From IMG/VR virus record IMGVR_UViG_3300048586_000876, positions 1 through 22,471 of that record: a stretch of 22,471 bases of DNA; one strand, given 5' to 3'. Below, piece by piece: positions 1 through 7,039 of the stretch. The notes beneath the pieces are model-generated. The model searched no databases, was not told where the DNA came from, and was given only the letters and a program-made list of their open reading frames with translations. A program made the translations under genes and the position numbers. The DNA comes from a virus. Each line of letters begins with the position of its first letter. Positions within the stretch are counted from its first letter, which is position 1.

Positions 1-990
1 CAAGGGTCGGACGAGACGCTGCGCGCCGCGCGCAACACGCTTCTGGGCGAGACATGGGTCGAGTCGGGCGACGCGCCGGAATGGCAGCGGCTGGCGGATC
101 GGCGGGAATCCTGGAAGCCGGGCACTGTGCCAATGGCGGGGCTGTTCCTGACGGCCGGGGCCGACGTCCAAAAGGACCGGATCGAGGTTGACATCTGGGC
201 CTGGGGCCGAAGCCTCGAGTCCTGGCTGGTCGATCACATCGTCATTCCGGGCGGGCCTGACGATCCGGCAGCCTGGGACAAGCTGACCGGCCTGCTCGGC
301 CGGTCGTGGAAGCATGCCAACGGCGCCTTCATGACCGTAGCGCGGCTGGGCATCGACACCGGCTACGAGGCTGCGGCCGTCTACGCCTGGTCGCGCAAGG
401 TCGGGTTCGAACAGGTGGCGCCGCTGAAAGGCCTCGAGGGCTTCAACCGGGCAGCGCCAGTCTCGGGCCCGACCTATGTCGACGCCACCATCGGTGGGAA
501 ACGCCTCCGCCGGGGCGCGCGGCTCTGGTCAGTGGCCACGGCGACGTTCAAGGCGGAGACCTATCGGTTCCTACGGATCGAACGGCCGTCCGACGAGGAC
601 CGGGCGCTGGCCGTGCTGGACGTGCCCGGCACGATCCATCTTCCCGGCTGGGCCGACACCGAATGGCTGAAACAGCTGGTAGCCGAGCAGCTGGTCACGA
701 TCCGCAACAAGCGCGGCTATGCCCATCAGGAATGGCAGAAGATGCGGGAGCGGAACGAGGCGCTGGACTGCCGGGTCTACGCCCGCGCAGCGGCGTGGAT
801 CCTTGGCGCCGACCGTTGGGACGAAGCCACCTGGCGGCGGCTGGAAGCTCAGGCGGGAGTCGAAACGCGCATGCCAGCAGCCATCCCGGCTGACGCCGCA
901 CCACCCGATCCGGCCCAGCCCAAGGCCGGAACCCTGACCACGCCGCGCCGGAAACGGCGGGCCTACACTCCGAACTTCATGAGGGACTGA
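1..990 (+). CDS. terL: Phage terminase large subunit, GpA family (5' truncated by window edge)
   Basis: This is the C-terminal 329 residues of the DNA-packaging motor. The frame is open from base 1, so the ATPase half lies upstream of the window. What remains is the nuclease domain that cuts concatemeric DNA at packaging. Asp at window residue 55, in the motif GADVQKDR, and Asp at residue 119, in the motif LGIDTGYEA, fit the metal-binding acidic residues of the GpA (lambda gpA) endonuclease fold. The segment NEALDCRVYARAAAWIL near residues 255-270 is typical of the C-terminus of this family, and the protein ends in a basic tail (RRKRRAY). The stop codon shares one base with the next start (TGATG). 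An internal GTG at 127 is not a real start because coding continues upstream of it. Confidence 0.93.
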   Translation, partial: QGSDETLRAARNTLLGETWVESGDAPEWQRLADRRESWKPGTVPMAGLFLTAGADVQKDRIEVDIWAWGRSLESWLVDHIVIPGGPDDPAAWDKLTGLLGRSWKHANGAFMTVARLGIDTGYEAAAVYAWSRKVGFEQVAPLKGLEGFNRAAPVSGPTYVDATIGGKRLRRGARLWSVATATFKAETYRFLRIERPSDEDRALAVLDVPGTIHLPGWADTEWLKQLVAEQLVTIRNKRGYAHQEWQKMRERNEALDCRVYARAAAWILGADRWDEATWRRLEAQAGVETRMPAAIPADAAPPDPAQPKAGTLTTPRRKRRAYTPNFMRD

Positions 991-1205
991 TGGATCTGGA
1001 ACGCATGCAGTCCCTGCTGACCGCACTGCAGGAAGCCCGCTTCGCCGGGCTGCGCAGCGTCAGCTACGACGGCAAGACCGTGAATTATGGTTCGGATGCG
1101 GAACTGGCCGCGGCCATTCGCGATCTCGAAGGCCGCATTGCAGCGGCTAGCGGCAGTTCCGTCCGACGTCGCCGCTGGGGCACGGTCGCGACGAAGGGTC
1201 TGTGA
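990..1205 (+). CDS. Head-tail joining protein, gpW-like
   Basis: This is a 71-residue protein. Lambda gpW is a similarly small protein that binds the portal after packaging and stabilises DNA-filled heads, making the site for tail joining. The features that identify it are its size, its position between terminase and portal, and a central motif VSYDGKTVNYGSDAELAAAI followed by a helix (RDLEGRIAAA) and a basic C-terminus (VRRRRWG). This is the usual pattern of small gpW-type adaptors in alphaproteobacterial phages. It overlaps the terminase stop by one base and is translationally coupled to it. The portal start region overlaps its own end. Confidence 0.85.
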   Translation: MDLERMQSLLTALQEARFAGLRSVSYDGKTVNYGSDAELAAAIRDLEGRIAAASGSSVRRRRWGTVATKGL

Positions 1206-1207
1206 CG

Positions 1208-2713
1208 ATGGTCTTCGACGCCTTCCGCGCCCGCCTCGGGTCCATCATCGGTGGCTTCGACGCGGCGCAGTCCCATCGGCGCATGCGCGGGTTCCGGGCC
1301 ACCCGCGCGCATGTGAACACGCTGATCGCCGCTTCCGGCGAGACGATCACCGCCCGTGCGCGCTGGCTGGTGCGCAACAACGGCTATGCCGCGAACGCCG
1401 TCGACGCCTTCGCCAACCATGTCGTCGGCGACGGGATCAAGCCGTCCTCGAAGATAAGTGAGGCCGCGAAGAAGGAGGAGCTGCAGAAGCTTTGGCTCGC
1501 CTGGACCGACGAGGCCGATGCCGAGGGTCTGACGGACTTCTTCGGGTTGCAGCGCCGGGCAGCGCGTGAGGTGTTTCTGGCGGGCGAGGTCTTCCTGCGC
1601 ATCCGCACCCGGCGGCAGGAGGACGGGCTGACCGTACCGATGCAGCTGCAGATGCTGCCCTCGGAAATGCTGCCCCAGGACATGACCCGCCTACTGCCCG
1701 GCGCGGGATCGATCCGGCAGGGCATCGAGTTCGACGGGATCGGACGCCGCGTCGCCTACCACTTCCTGCGCCGCCACCCCGGCGACATGACCGATCCGGG
1801 GCTGGCGGGCGAAACGGTGCGCGTACCAGCCTCCGAGGTGATCCATATCCTCGACCCCGTCGAGGCGGGCCAGCTGCGCGGGGTGTCGCGCTTTGCGGCA
1901 GCCGTAGTGAAGCTCTTCACGCTGGACCTCTACGACGATGCGGAACTCGAGCGGAAGAAAACCGCGGCGATGTTCGCGATGTTTATCACTTCCCCTGCTC
2001 CGGAAACCGCCCTCGATCCGGCCGAGGACGATCTGGAGGTGGAACCGGGCCAGGTGGTGCGACTGGACCCGGGCGAGGATGTCACCACGCCTTCGACGCC
2101 GGATTCCGGGTCCACCTATGAACCGTTCCAGTACCGCACGCTTCTGCAGATCGGCGCAGCGCTGGGCGTGCCCTATGGGTACCTCACGGGTGACACCGCC
2201 AAGGGCAACTTCTCCAACACCCGGATCGCCTTGGTCGACTTCCGCCGCCGGATCTCGGCCTTCCAGCATTCGGTGATGGTCTACCAGCTCTGCCGCGCCG
2301 TCTGGACCCGCTGGATGGACATGGCGGTGCTGGCCGGTGCCATCGACCTGCCAGGCTATGCCACGGAGCGGCGGCGATACCTCGCCTGCGATTGGCTCCC
2401 CACAAAATGGGACTGGATCGACCCGGCCAAGGATGCCGCGGCCGAGATCCTGCAGATCGAGGCGGGCCTGAAATCCCGCACGCAGGCCATCGCCGAACGC
2501 GGCTACGACGCAGAGCAGGTCGACCGGGAAATCGCGGCCGAACGCAAACGCGAGGCGGAACTGGGTCTCGACTTCCGGCGGCCGGGATCCCCGGCGCAGG
2601 CGGCCGGTGGCGGCAGCGAGGATCAGGACGGCGAAACGCAACCTGACAAAGAGGACCAGCGCGAGAACGACGATGGCGAGGACCGGGAACCCCGGCCCGC
2701 GGAGGAAGGATGA
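1208..2713 (+). CDS. Portal protein, lambda family
   Basis: This 501-residue protein forms the dodecameric ring at the capsid vertex through which DNA enters and leaves. The N-terminal segment RARWLVRNNGYAANAVDAFA is characteristic of the lambda gpB-type portal family, and the central and C-terminal core (for example PYGYLTGDTAKGNFSNTRIALVDFRR at about residues 322-347) also fits it. The last 40 or so residues are strongly acidic and low in complexity. A GTG at 1202 (GTGA overlap with gpW) would add two residues. I prefer ATG 1208 because AAGGG at 1194-1198 lies 9 nt from it but only 3 nt from the GTG. The next gene begins within the stop codon. Confidence 0.93.
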   Translation: MVFDAFRARLGSIIGGFDAAQSHRRMRGFRATRAHVNTLIAASGETITARARWLVRNNGYAANAVDAFANHVVGDGIKPSSKISEAAKKEELQKLWLAWTDEADAEGLTDFFGLQRRAAREVFLAGEVFLRIRTRRQEDGLTVPMQLQMLPSEMLPQDMTRLLPGAGSIRQGIEFDGIGRRVAYHFLRRHPGDMTDPGLAGETVRVPASEVIHILDPVEAGQLRGVSRFAAAVVKLFTLDLYDDAELERKKTAAMFAMFITSPAPETALDPAEDDLEVEPGQVVRLDPGEDVTTPSTPDSGSTYEPFQYRTLLQIGAALGVPYGYLTGDTAKGNFSNTRIALVDFRRRISAFQHSVMVYQLCRAVWTRWMDMAVLAGAIDLPGYATERRRYLACDWLPTKWDWIDPAKDAAAEILQIEAGLKSRTQAIAERGYDAEQVDREIAAERKREAELGLDFRRPGSPAQAAGGGSEDQDGETQPDKEDQRENDDGEDREPRPAEEG

Positions 2714-4035
2714 TGCACCACACCCAGATCGCCCAGCGCGTCTTCAACACGCCCCTGATGGTCGACCCCGCCAAGGCGCTGGCCTTCCTGACCGGGCTTG
2801 GCCCGCGGATCACCGGCAGGGAAATTACGTTCGAAGGAATGGCGGTGGATACCGCAGATCAAGCTACCGCCACCCTGCCCACCCGCGCCTCGCTGTTCGG
2901 CGATAACCTGACCAACCGCCAGGCACGGAATGGCAGTCAGCCCTTCGCGGTGGTGGACGGAATCGCGGTCATCGAAATCGCGGGCACGCTGGTCCATCGC
3001 GGGGCGTGGATCGGGCAGTCATCGGGCCTGACCTCCTATGAGGGGATTGCAGCCCAGCTGCAGGCAGCGCTGGCCGATCCTGCGATCCGCGGTATCGCCC
3101 TCGACATCGACAGCTTCGGTGGCGAGGTCGCGGGGGCCTTCGATCTGGCGGATCGCCTCCGCGCCGCGAGGGCGCAGAAGCCGGTCCAAGCCTTCGTCGC
3201 CGACCACGCCCTCTCGGCCGCCTATGCGCTGGCGTCCCAGGCCGACCGGATCATCCTGCCCCGAACGGGGGCCGTCGGCAGCATCGGCGTCGTGGCCATG
3301 CACAGCGACATGAGCGGGGCGCTGGACCAGAAGGGCATCGCCGTCACGCTAATCCACGCAGGCGCGCGCAAGGTCGATGCGAACCCTTACCAGCCCCTGC
3401 CCGAGGCCGTCCGCACCCGGATCGCGGGCGAGTTGGAGGACCTGCGCCAGCTTTTCGCCGAAACCGTCGCCGAAGGGCGCGGACGCCGCCTCGACACCCT
3501 ACGCGCGCTGGGCACCGAGGCCGCCGTCTTCCGCGGCGAGGCGGCTGTGCTCGCCGGTCTTGCCGATGAGGTGGCTGATCCGGTCACCGCCTTCCGCGCT
3601 TTCTCCGCCGCACCCCGCGGCACATCCACCCTCACATCCAACCCCAAGGGAAAGGGCCCGATGATGACCACTGCCCCCGAAGACCATGCGCAGCCTGCGG
3701 CCGCGCCAGCCGCCAGTCCCACGCCGGAACCGGCCCCGACCGCGGCAGTCGCACCGCCGCAAACCAAGTCGACCGCGATGTCGTCCGAAGCCATCCGTGC
3801 CGAGGCGGCTGAGGTTGCGCAGGTCTGCGCGCAGGCCTCCCGGCTCGGCGTCCAGATCGATGCCGCCGATGCCGTCGCCAAGGGTGTGAAACCCGAGGCC
3901 CTGCGCGCCAAGGTCCTGGCCGACCTTGCCGCCCGCAGCGATGCCGCGGGCATCATCGCCACCGCTCCTGCGGCTGGCACCAAGGAAAGCCCCATCGTGG
4001 CGGCCGCCAAGAAATCGGCCGCCGCCTCGCGCTGA
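2713..4035 (+). CDS. Head maturation protease, S49 (SppA/lambda gpC-like) family, with C-terminal scaffold region
   Basis: This 440-residue protein, close in length to lambda gpC, is a serine peptidase that processes the procapsid. The S49 core spans about residues 75-290. The nucleophile should be Ser168 in the motif LSAAYALASQADRI, and the general-base Lys220 lies in ARKVDANPY. The glycine-rich DSFGGEV near residue 135 fits the oxyanion region. After about residue 300 comes an Ala/Pro-rich linker and a helical region like a capsid scaffold (see the nested feature at 3661). ATG 2710 and ATG 2713 are adjacent; GGAGG at 2701-2705 is 7 nt from the second, so I chose that one. It precedes decoration and capsid genes, as in lambda. 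Confidence 0.92.
   Translation: MHHTQIAQRVFNTPLMVDPAKALAFLTGLGPRITGREITFEGMAVDTADQATATLPTRASLFGDNLTNRQARNGSQPFAVVDGIAVIEIAGTLVHRGAWIGQSSGLTSYEGIAAQLQAALADPAIRGIALDIDSFGGEVAGAFDLADRLRAARAQKPVQAFVADHALSAAYALASQADRIILPRTGAVGSIGVVAMHSDMSGALDQKGIAVTLIHAGARKVDANPYQPLPEAVRTRIAGELEDLRQLFAETVAEGRGRRLDTLRALGTEAAVFRGEAAVLAGLADEVADPVTAFRAFSAAPRGTSTLTSNPKGKGPMMTTAPEDHAQPAAAPAASPTPEPAPTAAVAPPQTKSTAMSSEAIRAEAAEVAQVCAQASRLGVQIDAADAVAKGVKPEALRAKVLADLAARSDAAGIIATAPAAGTKESPIVAAAKKSAAASR
3646..3656 (+). promoter_or_regulatory. Internal ribosome binding site for the nested scaffold
   Basis: The purine run AAGGGAAAGGG inside the protease gene is followed at 3661 and 3664 by two in-frame ATG codons (spacing 4 and 7 nt). 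Its strength and spacing are as good as or better than those of most gene starts in this window, so it is unlikely to be incidental. It suggests independent initiation of the C-terminal scaffold domain. Confidence 0.55.
3661..4035 (+). CDS. Putative nested capsid scaffold protein (Nu3-like), in frame within the protease gene
   Basis: In lambda, the scaffold Nu3 is translated from an in-frame start inside gene C and equals the C-terminal part of gpC. The same arrangement is visible here. A strong Shine-Dalgarno run precedes ATGATG at 3661, which would give a product of 124 residues (or 123) starting MMTTAPEDH. The product has an Ala/Pro-rich N-terminal half and a helical, Ala/Lys-rich C-terminal half (from SSEAIRAEAAEVAQVCAQAS to the end), consistent with a scaffold. 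Independent expression is inferred from the ribosome binding site and the lambda parallel. The peptide is also part of the full-length protease. Confidence 0.55.
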   Translation: MMTTAPEDHAQPAAAPAASPTPEPAPTAAVAPPQTKSTAMSSEAIRAEAAEVAQVCAQASRLGVQIDAADAVAKGVKPEALRAKVLADLAARSDAAGIIATAPAAGTKESPIVAAAKKSAAASR

Positions 4036-4089
4036 CAATTCCGCCCGCGCTGGGCGCCCCCATCCCACCAACATCCTGGAGACTTAACC

Positions 4090-4470
4090 ATGCCCGTCCT
4101 GACGGAACCGCCCAGCATGGGCGACGTCCTTAAATACGAGGTCAACCCGAACTACACCCGCGAGGTGATCACCCTGCAGCTGGGCCTGTCCTATCCGGCA
4201 GGGTCGGTCCTGGGGCGCATCACGGCCAGCAGCAAATACACCCTCTCGCCCGCGACCGGGGCCGACGGTTCGCAAACCGCGGTCGCCGTCCTGCTCTACC
4301 CGGTGAACGCCACGCTGGCAGACGCCGTGGGCATCGTGGTCACTCGCGGCCCCGCCATCGTCTCGCGCGCCGCCCTTGCATACGAGGCCACGGTCAACGA
4401 CGCGGCCAAGATCGCCGCAAAGATCACCCAGCTGGGCGCTGTCGGCATCATCGCCCGCGACGGCGTCTGA
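4090..4470 (+). CDS. Head decoration protein, lambda gpD-like
   Basis: This is a 126-residue protein of the head-decoration family, whose trimers sit on the expanded capsid lattice and stabilise it against internal DNA pressure. Lambda gpD is of similar size (110 residues). The N-terminus (LKYEVNPNYTREVITL) followed by a short beta-rich body (AGSVLGRI, DGSQTAVAVLL, AIVSRAALAYEATV) matches the family pattern. The C-terminal part, KIAAKITQLGAVGIIARDGV, is also typical. TGGAG at 4077-4081 lies 8 nt from the ATG. It stands between the protease and the major capsid gene, exactly the lambda C-D-E order. Confidence 0.92.
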   Translation: MPVLTEPPSMGDVLKYEVNPNYTREVITLQLGLSYPAGSVLGRITASSKYTLSPATGADGSQTAVAVLLYPVNATLADAVGIVVTRGPAIVSRAALAYEATVNDAAKIAAKITQLGAVGIIARDGV

Positions 4471-4518
4471 CGCAGACCACCCGGCCGCGCCCATCCCCTC
4501 ATTCCCCGGAGTCCCACC

Positions 4519-5541
4519 ATGACCCTCGTCCGCAATCCCTTCGACGCTGGCGGCTATTCGCTGGCCGAGATGACGCAGGCCATCAACATCCTGCCCAACC
4601 TCTACACCCGCCTCGCCCAGATCGGCCTCTTCCGCTTCGAAGGCGTCAGCCAGCGCTCGGTCATCATCGAACAATACGAAGGCGTCCTGAGCCTGCTGCC
4701 TTCCGTCCCCCTCGGCGGCCCGGCCACCGTCGGCACGCGCGAGGGTCGCTCGATGCGATCCTTCGCCCTGCCGTGGATCCCGCATGACGACGTGGTCCTG
4801 CCTGCCGACATCCAGGGGCAACCTGCGCTGGGCGCCTTCGACGCCGCCGATCCGCTCGTCGAGGTGATGAACCGCAAGCTGCTCCTCATGCGCCGCAGGC
4901 ACGCCCAGACCCGCGAATACATGGAGATTAACGCGCTCCGCGGCATTGTGAAGGACGGAGCCGGGACCACCCTCTACAACTACTTCACCGAATTCGGCCT
5001 GGCGCAAATCTCGGTGGACTTCGTGCTGGGCACCGCGGGCACGAACGTGCAGGGCAAGGTCCGTGAGGTGCTGCGCGCCATCGAGGACAATCTCCTCGGC
5101 GAGGCCATGACCTCCGTCCATGCCCTCGTCAGCCGCGAGTTCTTCGACAAGCTGATCGCGCATCCGAAGACCGAGGAGGCTTACAAGTTCTACGCCTCGA
5201 CCGGCGCCCAGCCCCTGCGCGAGGATGTGCGGCGCAACTTCCCCTTCGGCGGGATCCTGTTCGAGGAATACGCAGGGACGGTCACCCTCTCGACCAAGAC
5301 CACCGAACGGCTGGTCCCGGCGAACGAGGGCATCGCTTTCCCGCTCGGCACGATGGACACCTTCACCACCTATGGCGGCCCCGCGAACCTGCTGGAAACG
5401 GCCAACACCATCGGCCTGCCCCTCTACGCCCGCCAGCATCTCGACGAGAAAGGCCGCTGGATCGACGTGATGACCGAGGCCTCGATCCTGCCGGTCAACA
5501 AGCGGCCGCGGCTGGCGATCCGCCTGCACTCGTCGAACTGA
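4519..5541 (+). CDS. Major capsid protein, lambda gpE family
   Basis: This 340-residue protein is almost exactly the length of lambda gpE (341 residues) and builds the icosahedral shell. Recognisable elements are the N-terminal segment NPFDAGGYSLAEMTQAINILPN, a middle helix-rich part (REYMEINALRGIVKDG) and the C-terminal stretch FPLGTMDTFTTYGGPANLLETANT. The C-terminal IRLHSSN-type ending is also common in the family. GGAG at 4508-4511 lies 7 nt before the ATG. It directly follows the decoration gene, and the head-tail attachment gene follows 11 nt downstream. Confidence 0.95.
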   Translation: MTLVRNPFDAGGYSLAEMTQAINILPNLYTRLAQIGLFRFEGVSQRSVIIEQYEGVLSLLPSVPLGGPATVGTREGRSMRSFALPWIPHDDVVLPADIQGQPALGAFDAADPLVEVMNRKLLLMRRRHAQTREYMEINALRGIVKDGAGTTLYNYFTEFGLAQISVDFVLGTAGTNVQGKVREVLRAIEDNLLGEAMTSVHALVSREFFDKLIAHPKTEEAYKFYASTGAQPLREDVRRNFPFGGILFEEYAGTVTLSTKTTERLVPANEGIAFPLGTMDTFTTYGGPANLLETANTIGLPLYARQHLDEKGRWIDVMTEASILPVNKRPRLAIRLHSSN

Positions 5542-5552
5542 CGGAACTACCC

Positions 5553-5867
5553 ATGTCCGTCTTTGCCGCCGCCATGGACCGCATCTTCACCCAGGCTGAC
5601 ATGGCGGCCCCGGCCCTCTGGATCTCTGCCACCACCTCCGAGGAACGCCCCATCCGCATCATCCGCCGCGCGCCCGACCGCGTCACCGACTTCGGCGCTG
5701 GCCGGTTCGTCAGCGACACGACGGTGGTCGATGTGCGCGTGTCCGACCTCCCCGCCCCGCGCCCGGGCGACGTAATCGTCATCGGCGCCGACAGCCATGT
5801 CATCCAGGGAGAACCCCTGCGCGACCGGGAACGGCTGATCTGGACGCTGGACCTGCGCCCGGCGTGA
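5553..5867 (+). CDS. Head-tail attachment protein, gpFII-like
   Basis: This 104-residue protein sits directly after the major capsid gene. Lambda FII is the head-completion protein to which the tail binds, and it holds this place in the lambda order. The short N-terminal helix (VFAAAMDRIFTQADMAAPALW) and a beta-rich body with RVSDLPAPRPGDVIVIGADSHVIQGEPLRDRERLIWTLDL fit the FII and related phage-attachment fold. The GD-VI-G motif followed by a final W-x-L-DL strand is usual in this family. The ribosome binding site is weak (GGA only), suggesting coupling to the capsid gene. Confidence 0.78.
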   Translation: MSVFAAAMDRIFTQADMAAPALWISATTSEERPIRIIRRAPDRVTDFGAGRFVSDTTVVDVRVSDLPAPRPGDVIVIGADSHVIQGEPLRDRERLIWTLDLRPA

Positions 5868-5871
5868 TCCG

Positions 5872-6507
5872 ATGAAACTGAAGCTCACCATCGATCCTGA
5901 CATCGTTGCGATGATGCAGGCGGAAATCGCTGCGGGCGAGAAGGCGGTCACCACCGCCATGCGCGAGGCGGGCGCGGGCCTCAAATCCGCCTGGCGCAGC
6001 CAGATCACCGGCGCGGGCCTTGGCACACGGCTCGGCAACTCGATCCGGCTGGCTACCTATCCCAAGGGCGGCGAGAGCCTGAACGCCGCGGCGCTGGTCT
6101 GGTCCAACGCCCCGGTGATCGTCGGCGCGCATGACACCGGGCCGCTGATCCGGTCGCAGAGCGGCTTCTGGCTGGCGATTCCCACCGCCGCCGCAGGCAA
6201 ATCCACCCGCGGCGGCCGGATCACCCCAGGCGAATGGGAACGCCGTACGGGGCTGCGCCTGCGATTCATCTACCGGCGCCGGGGGCCGAGCCTGCTGGTG
6301 GCGGAGGGACGGTTGAACAGCAAAGGGCGCGCGGTGGCATCGCGGTCGAAGTCTGGCCGCGGGCTGACGACGGTGCCGATCTTCCTACTCGTGCCACAGG
6401 TCAAGCTGCGCAAGCGGCTGGATCTGGTGCGGGATGCGGAACGGGCCATCGACACCGTGCCGGGGCGGATCGTCGCGGGGTGGACGCCAATCGGCTCGTC
6501 ACGGTAA
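5872..6507 (+). CDS. DUF6441-type phage protein, probable minor tail / tail-completion protein
   Basis: This 211-residue protein begins 5 nt after the FII-like gene. The N-terminus (AEIAAGEKAVTTAMREAGAGLKSAWRSQITGAGLGTRLGNSIR) and the segment PVIVGAHDTGPLIRSQSGFWLAIP match a family widespread in Rhodobacterales prophages, which I recall as DUF6441. Its position is that of lambda gpZ or HK97 gp10-like proteins, so a role in head-tail or tail-end assembly is likely, but that is inference from gene order. Its stop is only 25 nt from the end of the convergent accessory cassette, with no clear terminator between them. In related phages the gpU-like gene usually follows directly; here it is displaced by about 2 kb. 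Confidence 0.75.
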   Translation: MKLKLTIDPDIVAMMQAEIAAGEKAVTTAMREAGAGLKSAWRSQITGAGLGTRLGNSIRLATYPKGGESLNAAALVWSNAPVIVGAHDTGPLIRSQSGFWLAIPTAAAGKSTRGGRITPGEWERRTGLRLRFIYRRRGPSLLVAEGRLNSKGRAVASRSKSGRGLTTVPIFLLVPQVKLRKRLDLVRDAERAIDTVPGRIVAGWTPIGSSR

Positions 6508-6532
6508 ACGGCCTGCGCTTCCAATCTTACCG

Positions 6533-7027
6533 CTACGCTGCATCGTCCTCATCATGTTCCACGCTTTCGGCAATGCGCAGTTCGGCAACATCGTCGGTGA
6601 AATCGGTGAAAAAGTTCAGCTGTGGGTCATCGCGATGAACTTTGTTCATTCTATCGACATCACACACCGCCCTGTAGACATCGCTGGCAATCGCATCGCG
6701 CCTCTGTTTGACAGACTTCTGGCGAAGCGATGGTGAGCCACCCGTGTCGGTGTCGAAGTAGTGTTTGATGGCCTCTCCGCCCTCAAACAGCGTGGCCGAC
6801 TGAAATGCCCGATACGTGAAGCGTCCGTCTTCGTCCCAACGCTTTGCCTGACGCAGAGACTGGGTCACCTGCCGTCGTAGCATCTGCTTTACATCGACCG
6901 GGTTCGGTACGAGCCGACGGTTGGACAAAGCCCAGTCGACGAACTCACCCGGATCGGCCGACTCGTAGCCCGTTTCAGCAACCCACTCTTCCCAAAGGTT
7001 CACAACCTGCTCGCTGAAGTTTGCCAT
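6533..7027 (-). CDS. Conserved hypothetical protein, third gene of the HigBA-like cassette
   Basis: This 164-residue acidic protein is of unknown function. It has no signal peptide or membrane segment. The N-terminus (FSEQVVNLWEEWVAETGYESADPGEFVDWAL) looks helical, a basic middle follows (MLRRQVTQSLRQAKRW, RQKSVKQRRDAIASDVYRAV), and the C-terminus is Asp/Glu-rich (SVEHDEDDAA). On the - strand a very strong ribosome binding site, GAGGAGG, sits 7 nt before the ATG. It follows the antitoxin-peptidase stop by 12 nt, so it is almost certainly in the same operon. I recall similar proteins beside ImmA/IrrE-type regulators in other genomes, but I cannot name a family. Possible roles are peptidase substrate, chaperone or third toxin-antitoxin component. 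GC content is lower than in the phage genes. Confidence 0.8.
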   Translation of the reverse strand: MANFSEQVVNLWEEWVAETGYESADPGEFVDWALSNRRLVPNPVDVKQMLRRQVTQSLRQAKRWDEDGRFTYRAFQSATLFEGGEAIKHYFDTDTGGSPSLRQKSVKQRRDAIASDVYRAVCDVDRMNKVHRDDPQLNFFTDFTDDVAELRIAESVEHDEDDAA

Positions 7028-7039
7028 GTTTCGGCCTCC

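Noticed and set aside
4084-5529. 481-codon - strand open frame opposite the decoration and capsid genes
   Set aside because: It is a shadow of two well-identified + strand genes, with no ribosome binding site or family resemblance.
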